From Liolophura sinensis (lineage: Eukaryota > Mollusca > Polyplacophora > Chitonida > Chitonidae), in the NCBI RefSeq assembly GCF_032854445.1, contig NC_088300.1, positions 62,220,984 through 62,284,983 on the forward strand: 64,000 nt of DNA. The letters run 5' to 3'. The notes under the pieces are model-generated. The model made no database searches, was not told where the DNA came from, and worked only from the letters and a program-made list of their open reading frames with translations. The position numbers were made by a program, and so were the translations under genes. This document shows positions 1-12,200 of the stretch, one piece after another; the first letter of the stretch is position 1; the number at the start of each line of letters is the position of its first letter.

Positions 1-2113
1 TACAGCCATAAAGAAAGCATGTATTCATGCCGGTTATACCACCTAAATGTACTAAGAACGCCCTGATATTGTAATGCGGATTTTCAGTTTAAATATAACT
101 ATTATCCCTAACGCTGAATCAGGAGACGAATAATACACTATCGATCTCTAAACAAACAGAACGGTTTGTGCTCATGTAGCGCCTATCAAATTCACTGTAT
201 GTACTTTACCTGATGATTCTGACTTACATCTGTCGAAAATATTTATGCTCGAGAATGATTTATGGGATTTGTAATCAAAATGAAATCCAAAGTTATTAGA
301 AATGAGAACGATTACCATTTGATAAGAATTAAGTTTAGTCACCGTTGTGTTTCACAACGTAGAACAGTTCCTTCCACCCAGCCCCTGATCTATGACCGTT
401 TGAGTTTCGTGTTTTCTATTTATCTCAGAAGAAATAATCACATATTGTGCATATACTAAAGCTGATATCGACAAATCCGAAAATCACATCTTTCAAAATC
501 TTCACTCTGATATGAATTAGGACTGGGCCTATGTATTTCACGGGCATGTGTAGGTAACAGGCCATGGTTAAGGTTTAAATGTTGGAAGGAGGTGGGGGGT
601 CTAGTTTTCTGCGTGCGTGTATGCGGGCACTCGTAGGTCACGTCCGGTATTCGGCTCAATGATCTGACTATATCTCGGCGGATAATTACATTACAACAGT
701 GCCCGTGTGAATGGATCGATGGGTTACAATCAGCGTACACTGATTAACTCCGGCTGTCGGAGACACCAAGCGATCTGGTATGGACAACTGTAACACATCT
801 TCTAACATGTTGGCTGCCAGTCAGCCTTATTGGATCGGGAGAAGCAGCCAGTTGTTTTCGGGCAGGACTGCCACCTGAAAAGACAAGACTACACCAGATT
901 AAATCTTTGTTTACATAACCACTGATTTTTGTGTGAAATTAGCTGTAACTATTTTGGGGGATGGGTTTGTCGGAAGGGTTGGGGGACGCATAAACCCGTT
1001 GGTGTATTTCAGAACATTTCTGAAATAATGTATTTTCGGGACTATTCAGGGAAAATGTTACTACCTGTTGGTGTATATGATACACTATACGCTGTATTTA
1101 TGGGAACAAACGAAGTGGATATACGCCACGTAAAAAAGGCGAGCCATGACAAAAAGAGCGGATGCCTATCCGCCCTCATCAAGTGATTGTTTCTCAGAAA
1201 ACGCCCACAAGACTTCAGGGTGCGTTGAACAGAGCAGGGTAAGCGTAAGCCTCACTGAGATGGCATAAAGCCAGGAATAGCAACTTTGCACGATTAGCAG
1301 AAACAATGTGCTTTCGTAGATAACTTGCCACATGCCACTGTCAAACTTCCACAGATGCCTAAAATATTTTCAGAGCATTTTAAAAACTACATATACCAAT
1401 TTTTTCTTCAGTTTTGAAATTGATTTTACTCTTAAGTTTTAAAATGCATTATTAAACTTTGGAAATCTATTTTTAAAAGCCTTGAATTTTGTTTTTTAAT
1501 GTTTTAAAACTGATGTTGGAAGCCTTAAGGTAAACCTTTCAACCTCCATGAAATGCCTTTAGGTTTTACAAGCCATTTTCACAGTAATGAAAATATTGTT
1601 TATTCTTGAAAAATACGAAAACATTAGGACACCAGAGCTTACGGAGTTTTCTCTGATCTGGCTTTGGGGTGTCCATTGCACAGAAAACAGTCATTGTTTC
1701 CAGTGTCTCTTTGGTAACCATTAGCCCATAGACATGAGTACAATTATGAATAACACACTAACGTGGAATGTTCTGAATCTGGAATTTTCGAATGTTGAAA
1801 TCTATCAAGGTGCCAAGACACCTTGGTCATTCATTATTAATATCCAATTACCACTTTACGCTGAAAATTGTGATTTTATGACCTGTTCTATATTTCATGT
1901 TACCAAATCTCAAATAAATCATTATTACACAGAATGTCCATGAAAAAGCGTCAAGCTGATATCACTGAAGTTATCAAAGTGCACCGTGCGAATATCTTTT
2001 CTTGGTAGCACCTGAATTAGTCAGGTGTCAGGTATCAAGAATATGAGCACAGACTGGGGGCCTTAGGTGTAAAGCAGACCACTGTAACCGGATCATTAGG
2101 AGCACCTGTTTAT

Positions 2114-2137
2114 GGGGGTGGGGGGTGGGGGGAGGGG
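2114..2137 (+). other. Potential G-quadruplex motif
   Basis: Four runs of 5, 6, 6 and 4 G are separated by single-base loops (T, T, A). This is the canonical pattern for a very stable intramolecular G-quadruplex on the plus strand. It lies about 7 kb upstream of the first recognised exon, and any role is unknown. Confidence 0.7.
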
Positions 2138-5100
2138 TGATGTTCTGGATTCGTATTGTATATTGTATATGATCTGTGACCCCATGAGCTGTTCGCAGCA
2201 TGAGCAGGTGCTTACCTTCCTCGCCGCATCTCATTCCCACGAACTACCATTGTAGTAAAGGGTTGATTACATCTGTAGTTAAGATGTGGATACAGAACCG
2301 CACATTACCTAAACCAAAGAAATCGCTGATGTATATATACGAGGCTCATTTAAAAGCTATTTAACACGAGTGATGCCACTTCAACATCAACAATCTTCGA
2401 GGGTTTCTCATACAGAGTACACGAAATTAGTTTGAACACTACTTTCCAGTGGTTGATGTTCGCTAAAATAACCATGTTGCCAAAACTAAGTTGCCAAGTT
2501 ACTTCGCATATGATGAAAGATCGCTTTATATAGCTTTACTACATTTACTACTGATACTAGAATGTGTTCTGCTATTATAACACTATGTTGTGTTATATTG
2601 TGTCATATTCAACATAATATCCTGTTAGTCTAAGAGAATCGTTATGTTGAATTAATATAATATTTGTATGGTATTTAACAGAATATTCTGTTGCAATAGC
2701 AGAATACACTCTACCTTCACTCATATAACAGACTTTCTGTTAAAATTAGCAGATTATTTTTTTTAGTGAAGTAAACTGTTCACTGAGCTTCTTTCATGGA
2801 ATTGTGATGAGATAGTAGTTTAATAGTAGATACGTCTGTGTTGCGTTAGTGATACAGGTAATGCGCTGTAACGTAGTCGTGGATGATGGGCTGTGCCAGT
2901 ACACCACTTGGTTGCCTATGTACAGTGGTGTATATACAGTATGTTAGTTTATAGTCCAGCAGAAACCAGCCCAATATCGGGCTCGAGATAAGGAGAAATG
3001 TAGCATACAGTTGGAGAGAAGTGTGCCCCAATAGTATTGCGCTGGTGGTAATTGAGTATGAAGTTGAGCTCCGCCATGATCTCATCTAGCGACAGTGGCA
3101 AAGTAACAGTCAGGATTACTACAGTCTCCTTCTGGAAGTTACGCCTGGCCTAATTGGGAACATTGCTATTACATAATATACCAGATGTGCAGTCGGTGGT
3201 GGACGTCATTGGATTCTGGCCTAAGCTCACATAGGTAATTCAAGTATCTACAGTCAAGCTACTCAGTACCTCTACGGGCGTAGGGAGTGTGGCGACAGTT
3301 TTGCGGAATACGCTGGGTGGACATGCATTATGGACAGGTGTACATGTGATGTGTAATATATGCACCTGCAGGGTGTCGATAGGCTAGTTGAGGGCGGCAG
3401 GGATGCTGATAGCAGCACAGTGACGGAGGATAATACATCACCGACCCGAGTATCCCCGAGGAACGGTCCTCTGACCTCGCGCTGTCCGTGCGCGGCTCAG
3501 TACCTGTACATACACCTTTCTGACCCCTGCGTACACATTGGATCTCACTGCCGCTGCTAACCCAAGCGCTGACTGTACCGGTCAGTATGGATTGTGCTGA
3601 CCACATGTCAATTGCGACTGACCCGGAGTCTCGTTATGACACAAATGTAAGCCCAGCTGGTATGTATAGACAGCCACCTTTGATATTCACATTTGATACT
3701 TTTAAAACTTAAACTGCACATATCTGCACGTAATTCGAAATCCAGAGGAAATACCTGACCATTCCTGTTTCCTAATTATTAGAGAGATGAGAGTAATAGC
3801 ATTTTTCCACTTTATGCACTAAATCAAATTGAATTGTCTTTTACTGCATGCACAGTGTCCACTGATGAGTTGAAAATTTTCTAACAGGAGCGTTTACGAG
3901 ACAATCATTTCCCAGCCAAGTTCCCTGCAAAGATGACCAAATAGCTTACTGGTACACGTTATTTACTCAGGCGTGAAATGGTGTATTTTGATTAGTATTA
4001 ATTAGTGTAGACCTTCAAAGGACAATATAGTGTTAAGTGTACTAAATGTGATTCGATGGGCATATTACCGGTGAGTGAATCTTGTCTGTGAGTAGACAGC
4101 ATTACTCATTGACTTAGTGAATCCTGGATGACATTAACCTGTGTGTATGGAGCGAGCTGCTACAGATCACCTGCCGTATAAATCAAGCGTATAACGAACT
4201 CCATGGCGATTAGAAAAAGTCGCGCTAATTACTGCTACATTAACTGATTATACCTGCACAGCCGAGGAGCAGGAGCCTATGCTGTCACACCGAGTTCATT
4301 CCAATGGGAAGCTGTTCATTCCAAAGATTTCGGCACTGACCGGATGTGTACACGATCTGCGGTATGGTGTGGTTGTGGAATTGTCACGGAGCTTGAAACA
4401 TGGCTTCACTGCTCTGACGGATTCCTGGACAAATTGCAGAAAATGACAATTTATCTGTGATATGCTGAATTTGCCCAGAATCAAACGACCTCAAACACCA
4501 TTATCATCATAACCAGACCGATGTGAACAGCAAACAAACACAAGACTCATTTTTGCGCCATTGGGTGGACTATTGACGTGTTTCAACGCTCGTATGACGT
4601 ATGTCCTTCTTGTGTTTTTATAATCTGCGTAGCCATTCTGATTTCTGCCTGTCTTAACCAGAAGAAAGAAACAGCGGCAAAAGAACTGCCAACACACCGG
4701 ATGTTTCCAGAAATACCTTTGTATCCGGAATAACGTATGAAAGGCATGTAACGTTCTAGGTTAATTTATTAAAGGGAAGTTTATATGTATTGGTGATATT
4801 TATCATGGACTGGTATTGGTTAAACCAGTTTGTGATCGCGGAATTATACGTGGTTGCCCTTTAGAAATTTCCTGGTATATGTGTGCATCGAAATGTTAAT
4901 GGTGAACTCTTGTATAACTGTCTAATATAGACACGCTAGGAACGGTTGGACGATCATCCGATCGATTACTTTGATGCTGGGGACAGTTTTAACTATCTCG
5001 ACAAGAAGCACCGTGTGAAACAGCGTCTTATGTGCACTTTATTGTACATCAGAATGAAAGCGCCAAAAGCTAAAACTGCTCGGAAAAGTAGGCGTACATG

Positions 5101-5220
5101 AGTTCTTCAATTATATGGCTCAGATCTCACACCCAGCGTCTGGTGCTCCTTTCGACTATTTGTATCGTCGCATAATTAAGTTTTATTCATAAAGGACCTG
5201 TGTCTTCGGATTGCTTGGCT

Positions 5221-5365
5221 ATTTATTTATTTCTTTGATTATTCTTTTACTCAAGAATATTTCACTTATATGACGGCGGCCAGCATTCTGGTGGAAGGAA
5301 ACCGGGCAGAGCCCGAGGGAAATCCACGACCATCCGCAGGTTGCTGCGAGACCTGCATGGCTATT
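5221..5365 (-). mobile_element. SINE family A, 3' part
   Basis: On the plus strand this starts with an ATTTATTTATTT tail complement, followed by the family core (ACTCAAGAATATTTCACTTA, then GACGGCGGCCAGCATT and the ACCATCCGCAGGTTGCTG block). The tRNA-like head is missing, as in a 5'-truncated insertion. Confidence 0.75.
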
Positions 5366-5996
5366 AAATTTCCTCTCGTGGGTATTTCATTCCTGTATAC
5401 AAAGGTTCTATGACCAGAGTAGGTCTAGTCACTAGTTATTCCCCATTACCAGAGAACGTGTTCTTTCCTGGACACCGTAGGGATGCGGCTGGATGATTTT
5501 AATATTTTCGGTGTGGAGATCATTATCACAGATCATGCAGTGTGTCACGACCAGTGAGTTTCCAGGAGGTTGAGATTGCCGTGATTATCTCCCATTCTTG
5601 GATACAAGGGGCAACATATAAGCCACCTTTTACAACTGGTTTGTGGTATTTTTAATGATCAGTTCACCTGCTGTTTGATACTCGATTGGTCTGTTTGCTG
5701 GTCTTTCCTTTGAAATTAAGTGTCACTCACAGAGTAAAACACCCGCACTCATATGTAATGTTGTGATGTTTTAAGTGCCATGGTTATTTGGCATTAATGT
5801 GTGTTACCTTTTATTTACATAGCACTCAATAAGTGCCCGTAACAGTGTCGGCATCAGGAGTATTGTGGCTGTGAACAGGATTGTTAATGCTCAGGATTTA
5901 CTCCCTAAATTATGTAACAAATCCCAGAATGTAGTTGCCTATGATCACTATGACATATAGGTCTATACTCGTATGACTGGTTTGTGTGGGGGAAAG

Positions 5997-6225
5997 GATG
6001 GGCTTGGCGTAGTGGTTATCGTGCAGCACATTTACCGTGGAACCTCTCTCCAGTGCGATCGCTGGTCCATCTCTTGTTGGCTTCCAGGACCTAGGTTTTC
6101 TAGCAACCTGCGGAAGGTCGTGGGCTTCTCCTGGACACTGCCTGGTTTTTCTCACCATAATGCTGGTTTCTCGTCGTATAAGTGAAATATTCTTGAGTAC
6201 GACGTACAACAAAAGTCAATCAAAC
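5997..6225 (+). mobile_element. SINE family A, divergent copy
   Basis: The copy has a tRNA-like head (GGCGTAGTGGTTATCGTG) followed by the body and the conserved 3' core ending near AAGTGAAATATTCTTGAGTA. Its head differs from that of the copies at 17192 and 40965, so it is an older or subfamily copy. Confidence 0.65.
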
Positions 6226-9055
6226 CTATGACTGTGTGCGGATATACGGCTTTGATCAGTTCGATGTACCATCCGTGTTTTCAGAATCAGTCATTGATTA
6301 GAACCCGTCAATACAATTTTTAGCAAACATCATGATCACATAGTTGAGCAGGTAGTTGAGTTTTCTGTAGCTTTGCACGTTAAATCATACTAAAGTATAT
6401 AAAGAAAAGTATACATTAGCGCAATCCAGGATATCCTTACATGTGTTTTGTTTGTATTTGGTAAATATAAACACAGTATATCTGATCATGCCACCCACGT
6501 TTGTAGGTGTCAAAGTATTGTACTACTTCAGAATACATAGGCTTCAGAAAGAGAAACAGGCTTCTGTTGGGACTTTCAACTTAGACAGTAATGAACCAGT
6601 TATAACCCTAAATGGACAGACAAGTAAAAGTGTAAGCCATATAAAAAGTTATGGATTCAAGGTTTAAATATGGCCAAATTATCTTTTTGACATCACCATT
6701 AATCACTTTAATGCAGAAGAAAGTGTCTCCCTTTAACCGTCTGTCGCCGTCTTTGGTACGGAAATATCAATTTAATTAGCAAATCAATAAAGGCGTCAAA
6801 CGGGCGGCCACTCCGTAACAAAACATGCGTCATAGTGACAGAATATTTTCTTCTGTTTTTCAAATTCAAAGTGTAAATTGTGCAAAACTTTTTTCAAAAG
6901 AGAAAGAAATGATGTTTTTATAACGGATGATTTTCCAGTGTGGAACGTGAGCCATCTTTCTATTACATCGAGGTGAACTATTGTGCCTTAGGCTCAAACG
7001 AGCCTGCTTTAGCCGGTTTTTAATATTGTTAGCGGTAGGTGCAATATGGACTTACATGGACATCAATTAATACTGGATGACTAAACTGTTTGCAGTATTC
7101 ACATCTGTTTCGGGGAAAGGCCCTACCTCTAGTTTCTGACATGATTATATACTGCGTAGTACTCTCTCTCCCTCCTCCCTCCACGACCTCGATGCCATGT
7201 TTCTGTGTCCGTGTTAATTGGGGCCTGAACTTACCAATCGTATCCTGTGTTTCTGCGTGTACCACTGAGCCGCAGGAGAATTATCTTTGCCAAGCTTATA
7301 GATAACCAGTACATCCTACTCTCTTACATTCACACCTTTTTAAAACAAGTTATGTCATCATCACACCACAAAGACTTAAACGCATCATACGCTGCACATA
7401 AGTCCTCAGAACTCAACCTGTTCGCACGCAGCGCCATTTGTGGCGAGGCGATCCCGTTGTGGTTGGACCAACGGCCTTTATGGCCGTAGCCGACCACGCC
7501 TGGGAGTCTGAAGGGATTTCCCATTGGCCTGGTTGTGGATTGTCAGTACTTGCTACCTTAGTCTGTCATATTTTCCCTTCCTGTATCTGAACGAAACAGG
7601 TCTGATCTTCCCTGAGGCCTGATTTCAGCTGCTGTAATCTTCCATATGTCGGAATAAAATATAGTTGTGGGTTTACCTTTGTTGGCTGAATCCATTCTGA
7701 ATCATTTATCCGATTCCATTACAGATAAATGTATTCTGTATGTGCATGCAGGTGTGTTCCCAGTTTTTTTCTTGGTTGTTGTCGTGTCATAACCCTCTGT
7801 GGGTACAGTAATGCGAAACTCACTTAAGTCACTTGCCGCTCTTGAGGCCTTGATTTGGTTATGTTTTCATGAAATTTATGCTATGTATTTATTGCATTTC
7901 AATATCAACAGGACCAATAGCCTAATTACAGACCTGAAAACATTAAAACGTGTAACAAATGATGTGAAAATTAAATAATAAAAAATAATAGCTTACTACT
8001 GCAAACGCCTTGCATAGTATGAATGCAATACATTTTTTTTACATTGTGTTTTAAAGAAAGATAAGGATTTAGAAATGTATAGATTATCTAGTCCAATCAA
8101 AGGAGGATAAAATGACTTGTTGTTTCCGGATTTCTGTCGTGAGTCAGATAAGGAAAATTAAAATGTGAATTTACAACTTTGTTGAGAATTATAACCTAAG
8201 AGTATTGCCGTCCTTCCTCCACCGTAGGTATGCAGTAAAATTTCATACAGATTGGTAAATACTTCTGTCATGTGATTAACAAGCTTTAAAGCACATACAT
8301 TTTTCAAATTTCCGCACGGCTAATTCTTTCTATCTGAATCTGGGCGTCAAAAAAGACATTCGTATACCAGCCGTAAACCAAAACGGATGTTCCAGGTCAA
8401 TAATAGAAAGGTGAATTCAAAAAAAAAAACAGTGTGCAACACAAACCACCAAAGAACAAAGAAAGCGAAACAAAGGGCGAAATTAAAACGGATTCATACT
8501 CAGAGAAGCCGTCAACAGTTTTCAATGATGTTTGACAGACGCTTGGCAAATGAAGGAAATCAGCATCTTAATAGGCTATTTTAGCTAATTTAGATGTTTT
8601 CTGAGGCGGAAACCAAGTTTTGTCCCTTAACATAGGCCTATGTCATTTGTGGTAACATTTCTCATTGTTATATATGATGTTATAGATCTGATGTCTGCCA
8701 TTGTGGACAAACATCTGATGGTTTGGTTGTTCAGTCTAAATTGTTGGTCTACTTCTGAATTGTACTTGCTCATAATATGTGATTCGTCTTTGTTGGATCT
8801 TCTACGTGCATGTTGTTATTCATTGCATCTGCTTTGTTTTTGTCCTATCTTCTGTCTGTTTTGTATTTGATCTTCTCTGCGATTGTTTATTACATCTGTC
8901 TTGCCCTCCTCTGATCTTCTTTGTCATCGTTGAAATGTGTCTGAGCTGCTTTGTCTGTTTGTTGATCTACGTCTGATTTGTCTTTGTCTTATTGCTTCTG
9001 CCTTGCATTCGTGATCCACTTCTGACTTTCTGATTTGTCTTTGTCTCTTCCACAG

Positions 9056-9252
9056 GTGAGCGATCCAGCCTGGAGGACACGGAGCGGTCTTTAACACAGC
9101 TCATTAAATTAGCCGCAAATCCGGAGTGCTTGTCATCAATACTGGATAAACTGACTAGCTATATGCGGATAGTGACGGGCTTCATGGACCAGTCTCAGTC
9201 CTGTCCGCACATCGAAAAGTCTGTCAGCGAGCTCTTCAATCAAATTATCCAG
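9056..9252 (+). CDS. PLCE1: PLCE1-like exon 1: start of N-terminal helical repeat region
   Basis: The exon is bounded by a CACAG acceptor and a GTAAGC donor. It starts with two bases of a split codon and ends in phase 0. It encodes about 65 residues, beginning ERSSLEDTERSLTQLIKLAA, that form amphipathic helices with a Leu/Ile periodicity. Only the phase-compatible junction with exon 2 and the shared helical character tie it to the gene. I do not recognise a specific family and infer an armadillo/HEAT-like fold. Confidence 0.72.
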
Positions 9253-12200
9253 GTAAGCTCCAGCTCTATTCAGCTGAATCAAAATCAGATTTTCTCTCCG
9301 CTGGGTAACGTGTGATTCGGTGCCTGACATAGGTATTGAGAATTAGCCTTTGATTGAATCTACTTAAACTGTGCTAAAAGATGCATGTAGCTGATTTATT
9401 ATTAATAGGTGCTTTAACGCAAGAGTATTAGCACAACCATACGGCTGATCAATATGCCTATAATTAGGTACGCATTGCATGGTAACGTAATTGTTGATGT
9501 AAACATACAGCAGAGAAGGTTTTCTTACAGCATCATTTAAACGATGTCCCAAACCTACACACATACACACACACACACACACACATGTATACAGGTTAGT
9601 GTCATCGTTACATATTGAATGCACCTCCTGCTACATAGCCAAGAAAATGATCCCCTATGTATGATTTATTTCATTGGGTGTTTTACCCTGTACTTAAGAA
9701 TATTTCACTTACACGACGGCGGCCAGCAGTATGGTAGGAGGAAACCGAGCTCGAAACCCACGACCATCCGCAGGTCCCCTATATATGATGTTGGTCAGGT
9801 AAATAGCCAGAGACACATACCTGCAGGAGATGTAGATGCACTGTGCGCAGTTTTGGTTTCATCCATCAATGACTGCCGTTATATAAGTAAAATATCCTTG
9901 AGGAAGGTGTAAAACATGTCACTAAAACCATATAAATCAAATGAATATATTTATCTCCTGCGGAAATTCAAATATAGGGTTTTTTGATCGTCGAACGTTG
10001 TTGATATAGGATGGAGAAAGTATCACAGTTTTACCAGTGGTACGTTCGTAAATCTGTACGATAGCACACGACTGTGGTACGTTGGTAAACCTATATGATA
10101 GCACACAACTGTGGTGCGTTGGTAGGCCTAAACGATACCACACAATTGTGGTACGTTAGAAGACCTATATGATAGAACACAATTGTGGTACGTTAGAAGA
10201 CCTATACGACAGAACGCAATTGTGGTACATTGATAGGTCTATACGATAACACACCATTGGTGCTTGATGTTTAACCTCGTACTTAACAAGTTTTCAGTCA
10301 TATGACGACGAGGTGTCATCAGGTGTGTACTATATTGTGTCTTCTTGTGGCAGGATGAGTCCATGCCCCCAAAGTGCTGCCTCCAGTGAAGTATCAGGCC
10401 GAAAACATCAGACATGACACCCATCCAGTCATATTATAACGGCCCCGGGCCAATCAGTCATGTTTCTTCGCTGTATAACCTCTCAGTATTGAGTACCATT
10501 TTTAAAGTCATGGTATGACCCGACAAGGGATCTCCCGACTTCGAGGCGGACGCTCTAACCAACAGGCCAAGGGAGCCGTGCGGTATACGTTAGCAGGCCT
10601 ATAGGATAATAAACCATTTGTACGTTAGAAGGACTACACAATAATACACCACTGGTACGTTAGTAGGCCTGTATACGATGACACACCATTGGTACAGGTA
10701 CGTTAGAAGGCTTATATGATAATGCACCATTGGCACATTAGTATGTCTATACAATAACACACTATTGCTACGTTAGTAAACCTACGCCTTCACAATATCA
10801 AAAGCATATAGATATTAAATGACCGCGACACAGGAAAATCACCCACAGAGCGGGTTTACATATGCAGACCTTATACCATACAACACCGTTACATTATGAC
10901 CTGGCAGTCATTTAAACGCTATACCCATTGTTGAACAGATCAGCAGCTGTTATTTCGTCGGCAGAGAACGTTAATACATGCAAGATATAATACAAAAGCC
11001 TATATGCAGCATACAAAAGGCCTAGAAAGGTAGGCCTTTTTTCCCAGCTGTAGGAAATCATTTATGATATTTTTAATTTATATTCTTACTATAGGGCTTA
11101 CACGCTGAGAATGAAGAAACAATTAACTTTTGGTAATAAAGCTTAAAGCAGTGAACTAAGGCCACAGAGCCTCTTCGGCCCTTTGGGATCCAGCAGCTAG
11201 ATTTTGCGCGCTTTTAAGAAAATAGGCATATTAGTTGTAGGCCGTGAAACTTTTCGGGATGGGAATATGCTAATAAACACAAGTTACATCTTTGTTAACG
11301 CAGTGATTTTGTTTAACTTGTTTAGTATTTAAAAAAAAGCCTGACGAAGTCATGAATACGGTCGATATTTTGATCCGAAAATTTATCTTTTTCCCATTCA
11401 TTTCCCAGGTGTTTGTTTCCGTGATATTGTTGTTTAATTTGTCTCTGTAATCAAACATTCCTCCTTTTTTTCAAAAGTCGAAATTTTTCAGAGTTATAAA
11501 GACATCATTTACTCTGTTGCCGTTTTTTATTTCTACTTGTAGGCGCTTCATAGTTTGACGATGAATTTCATATCGCCCCCCCCCCCCAGTAGTTACGTGC
11601 CCGCTTCGTTTCGTTTGCATGACGAAATTCTGTTAGTTTGCGGCGCCAGTGAGTCGCTTAGTGCGTGAGATTTTACATCTTTAATAACTATTCCGTTAGG
11701 TTTGAAATTACCTTCGGTTCTAGCACACAGCCAGGGTGGGGTTATAATCTTTACAGTTAGAGTAGTCAATGATATGAGACGAAAACCATGACTGCATTTT
11801 GCCACCACTGGTTATATATTCGTACTTGTAGTTCAAACAAGTGAATGGAAAGCGAAAGTTGCTTAATCATGTTTTGCATCTTTCACCTCACTAAACAATC
11901 GCATAGCGTTATTAAGGTACTTTATGCTAAACATAAGAGCCTACTTTGTATTCATGTGGTATGAATTCAATTATTAACATGTATTTCGCAGTATTAGGCG
12001 ATTTCCACCATGTGCAACAACAACAACAACTGTGAAACGATTTCATTTTCAAAAGAGCATTATGGTAGGTTAATTTTTAATACGGTAGGCCTACACTGCA
12101 GTGTGATTCCTACGCCCTCTAAAATGAAAATAAATCTTGTAACCCATAAAACAACAGTTCCCTCCATGGGCATTTGAATACTTTCTTAAATAACAATACC

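Larger units (their letters stand above)
1..9055. other. 5' flank or first intron, no recognised exon
   Basis: No coding sequence here can be joined convincingly to the gene that follows. Because exon 1 at 9056 begins with the last two bases of a split codon, at least one more 5' exon must exist, either outside the window or unrecognised here. All open frames are short and show no family resemblance. The stretch around 3360-3560 is richer in CG dinucleotides than its surroundings and could be a promoter-proximal region, but I see no core promoter that settles it. The rest is AT-rich DNA with SINE pieces at 5221 and 5997 and a G-run cluster at 2114. Confidence 0.6.

Noticed and set aside
3360-3606. 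Possible first exon or promoter-proximal coding region
   Set aside because: Short open frames exist on both strands in a CG-richer patch, but none ends at a donor in phase 1 as exon 1 requires, and no family is recognised.
8387-8584. Lys/Arg/Gln-rich 65-codon open frame, like a small basic protein
   Set aside because: It is generated by an A-rich stretch with a poly-A run; it has no hydrophobic core, no splice junction in the needed phase, and no similarity I can recognise.
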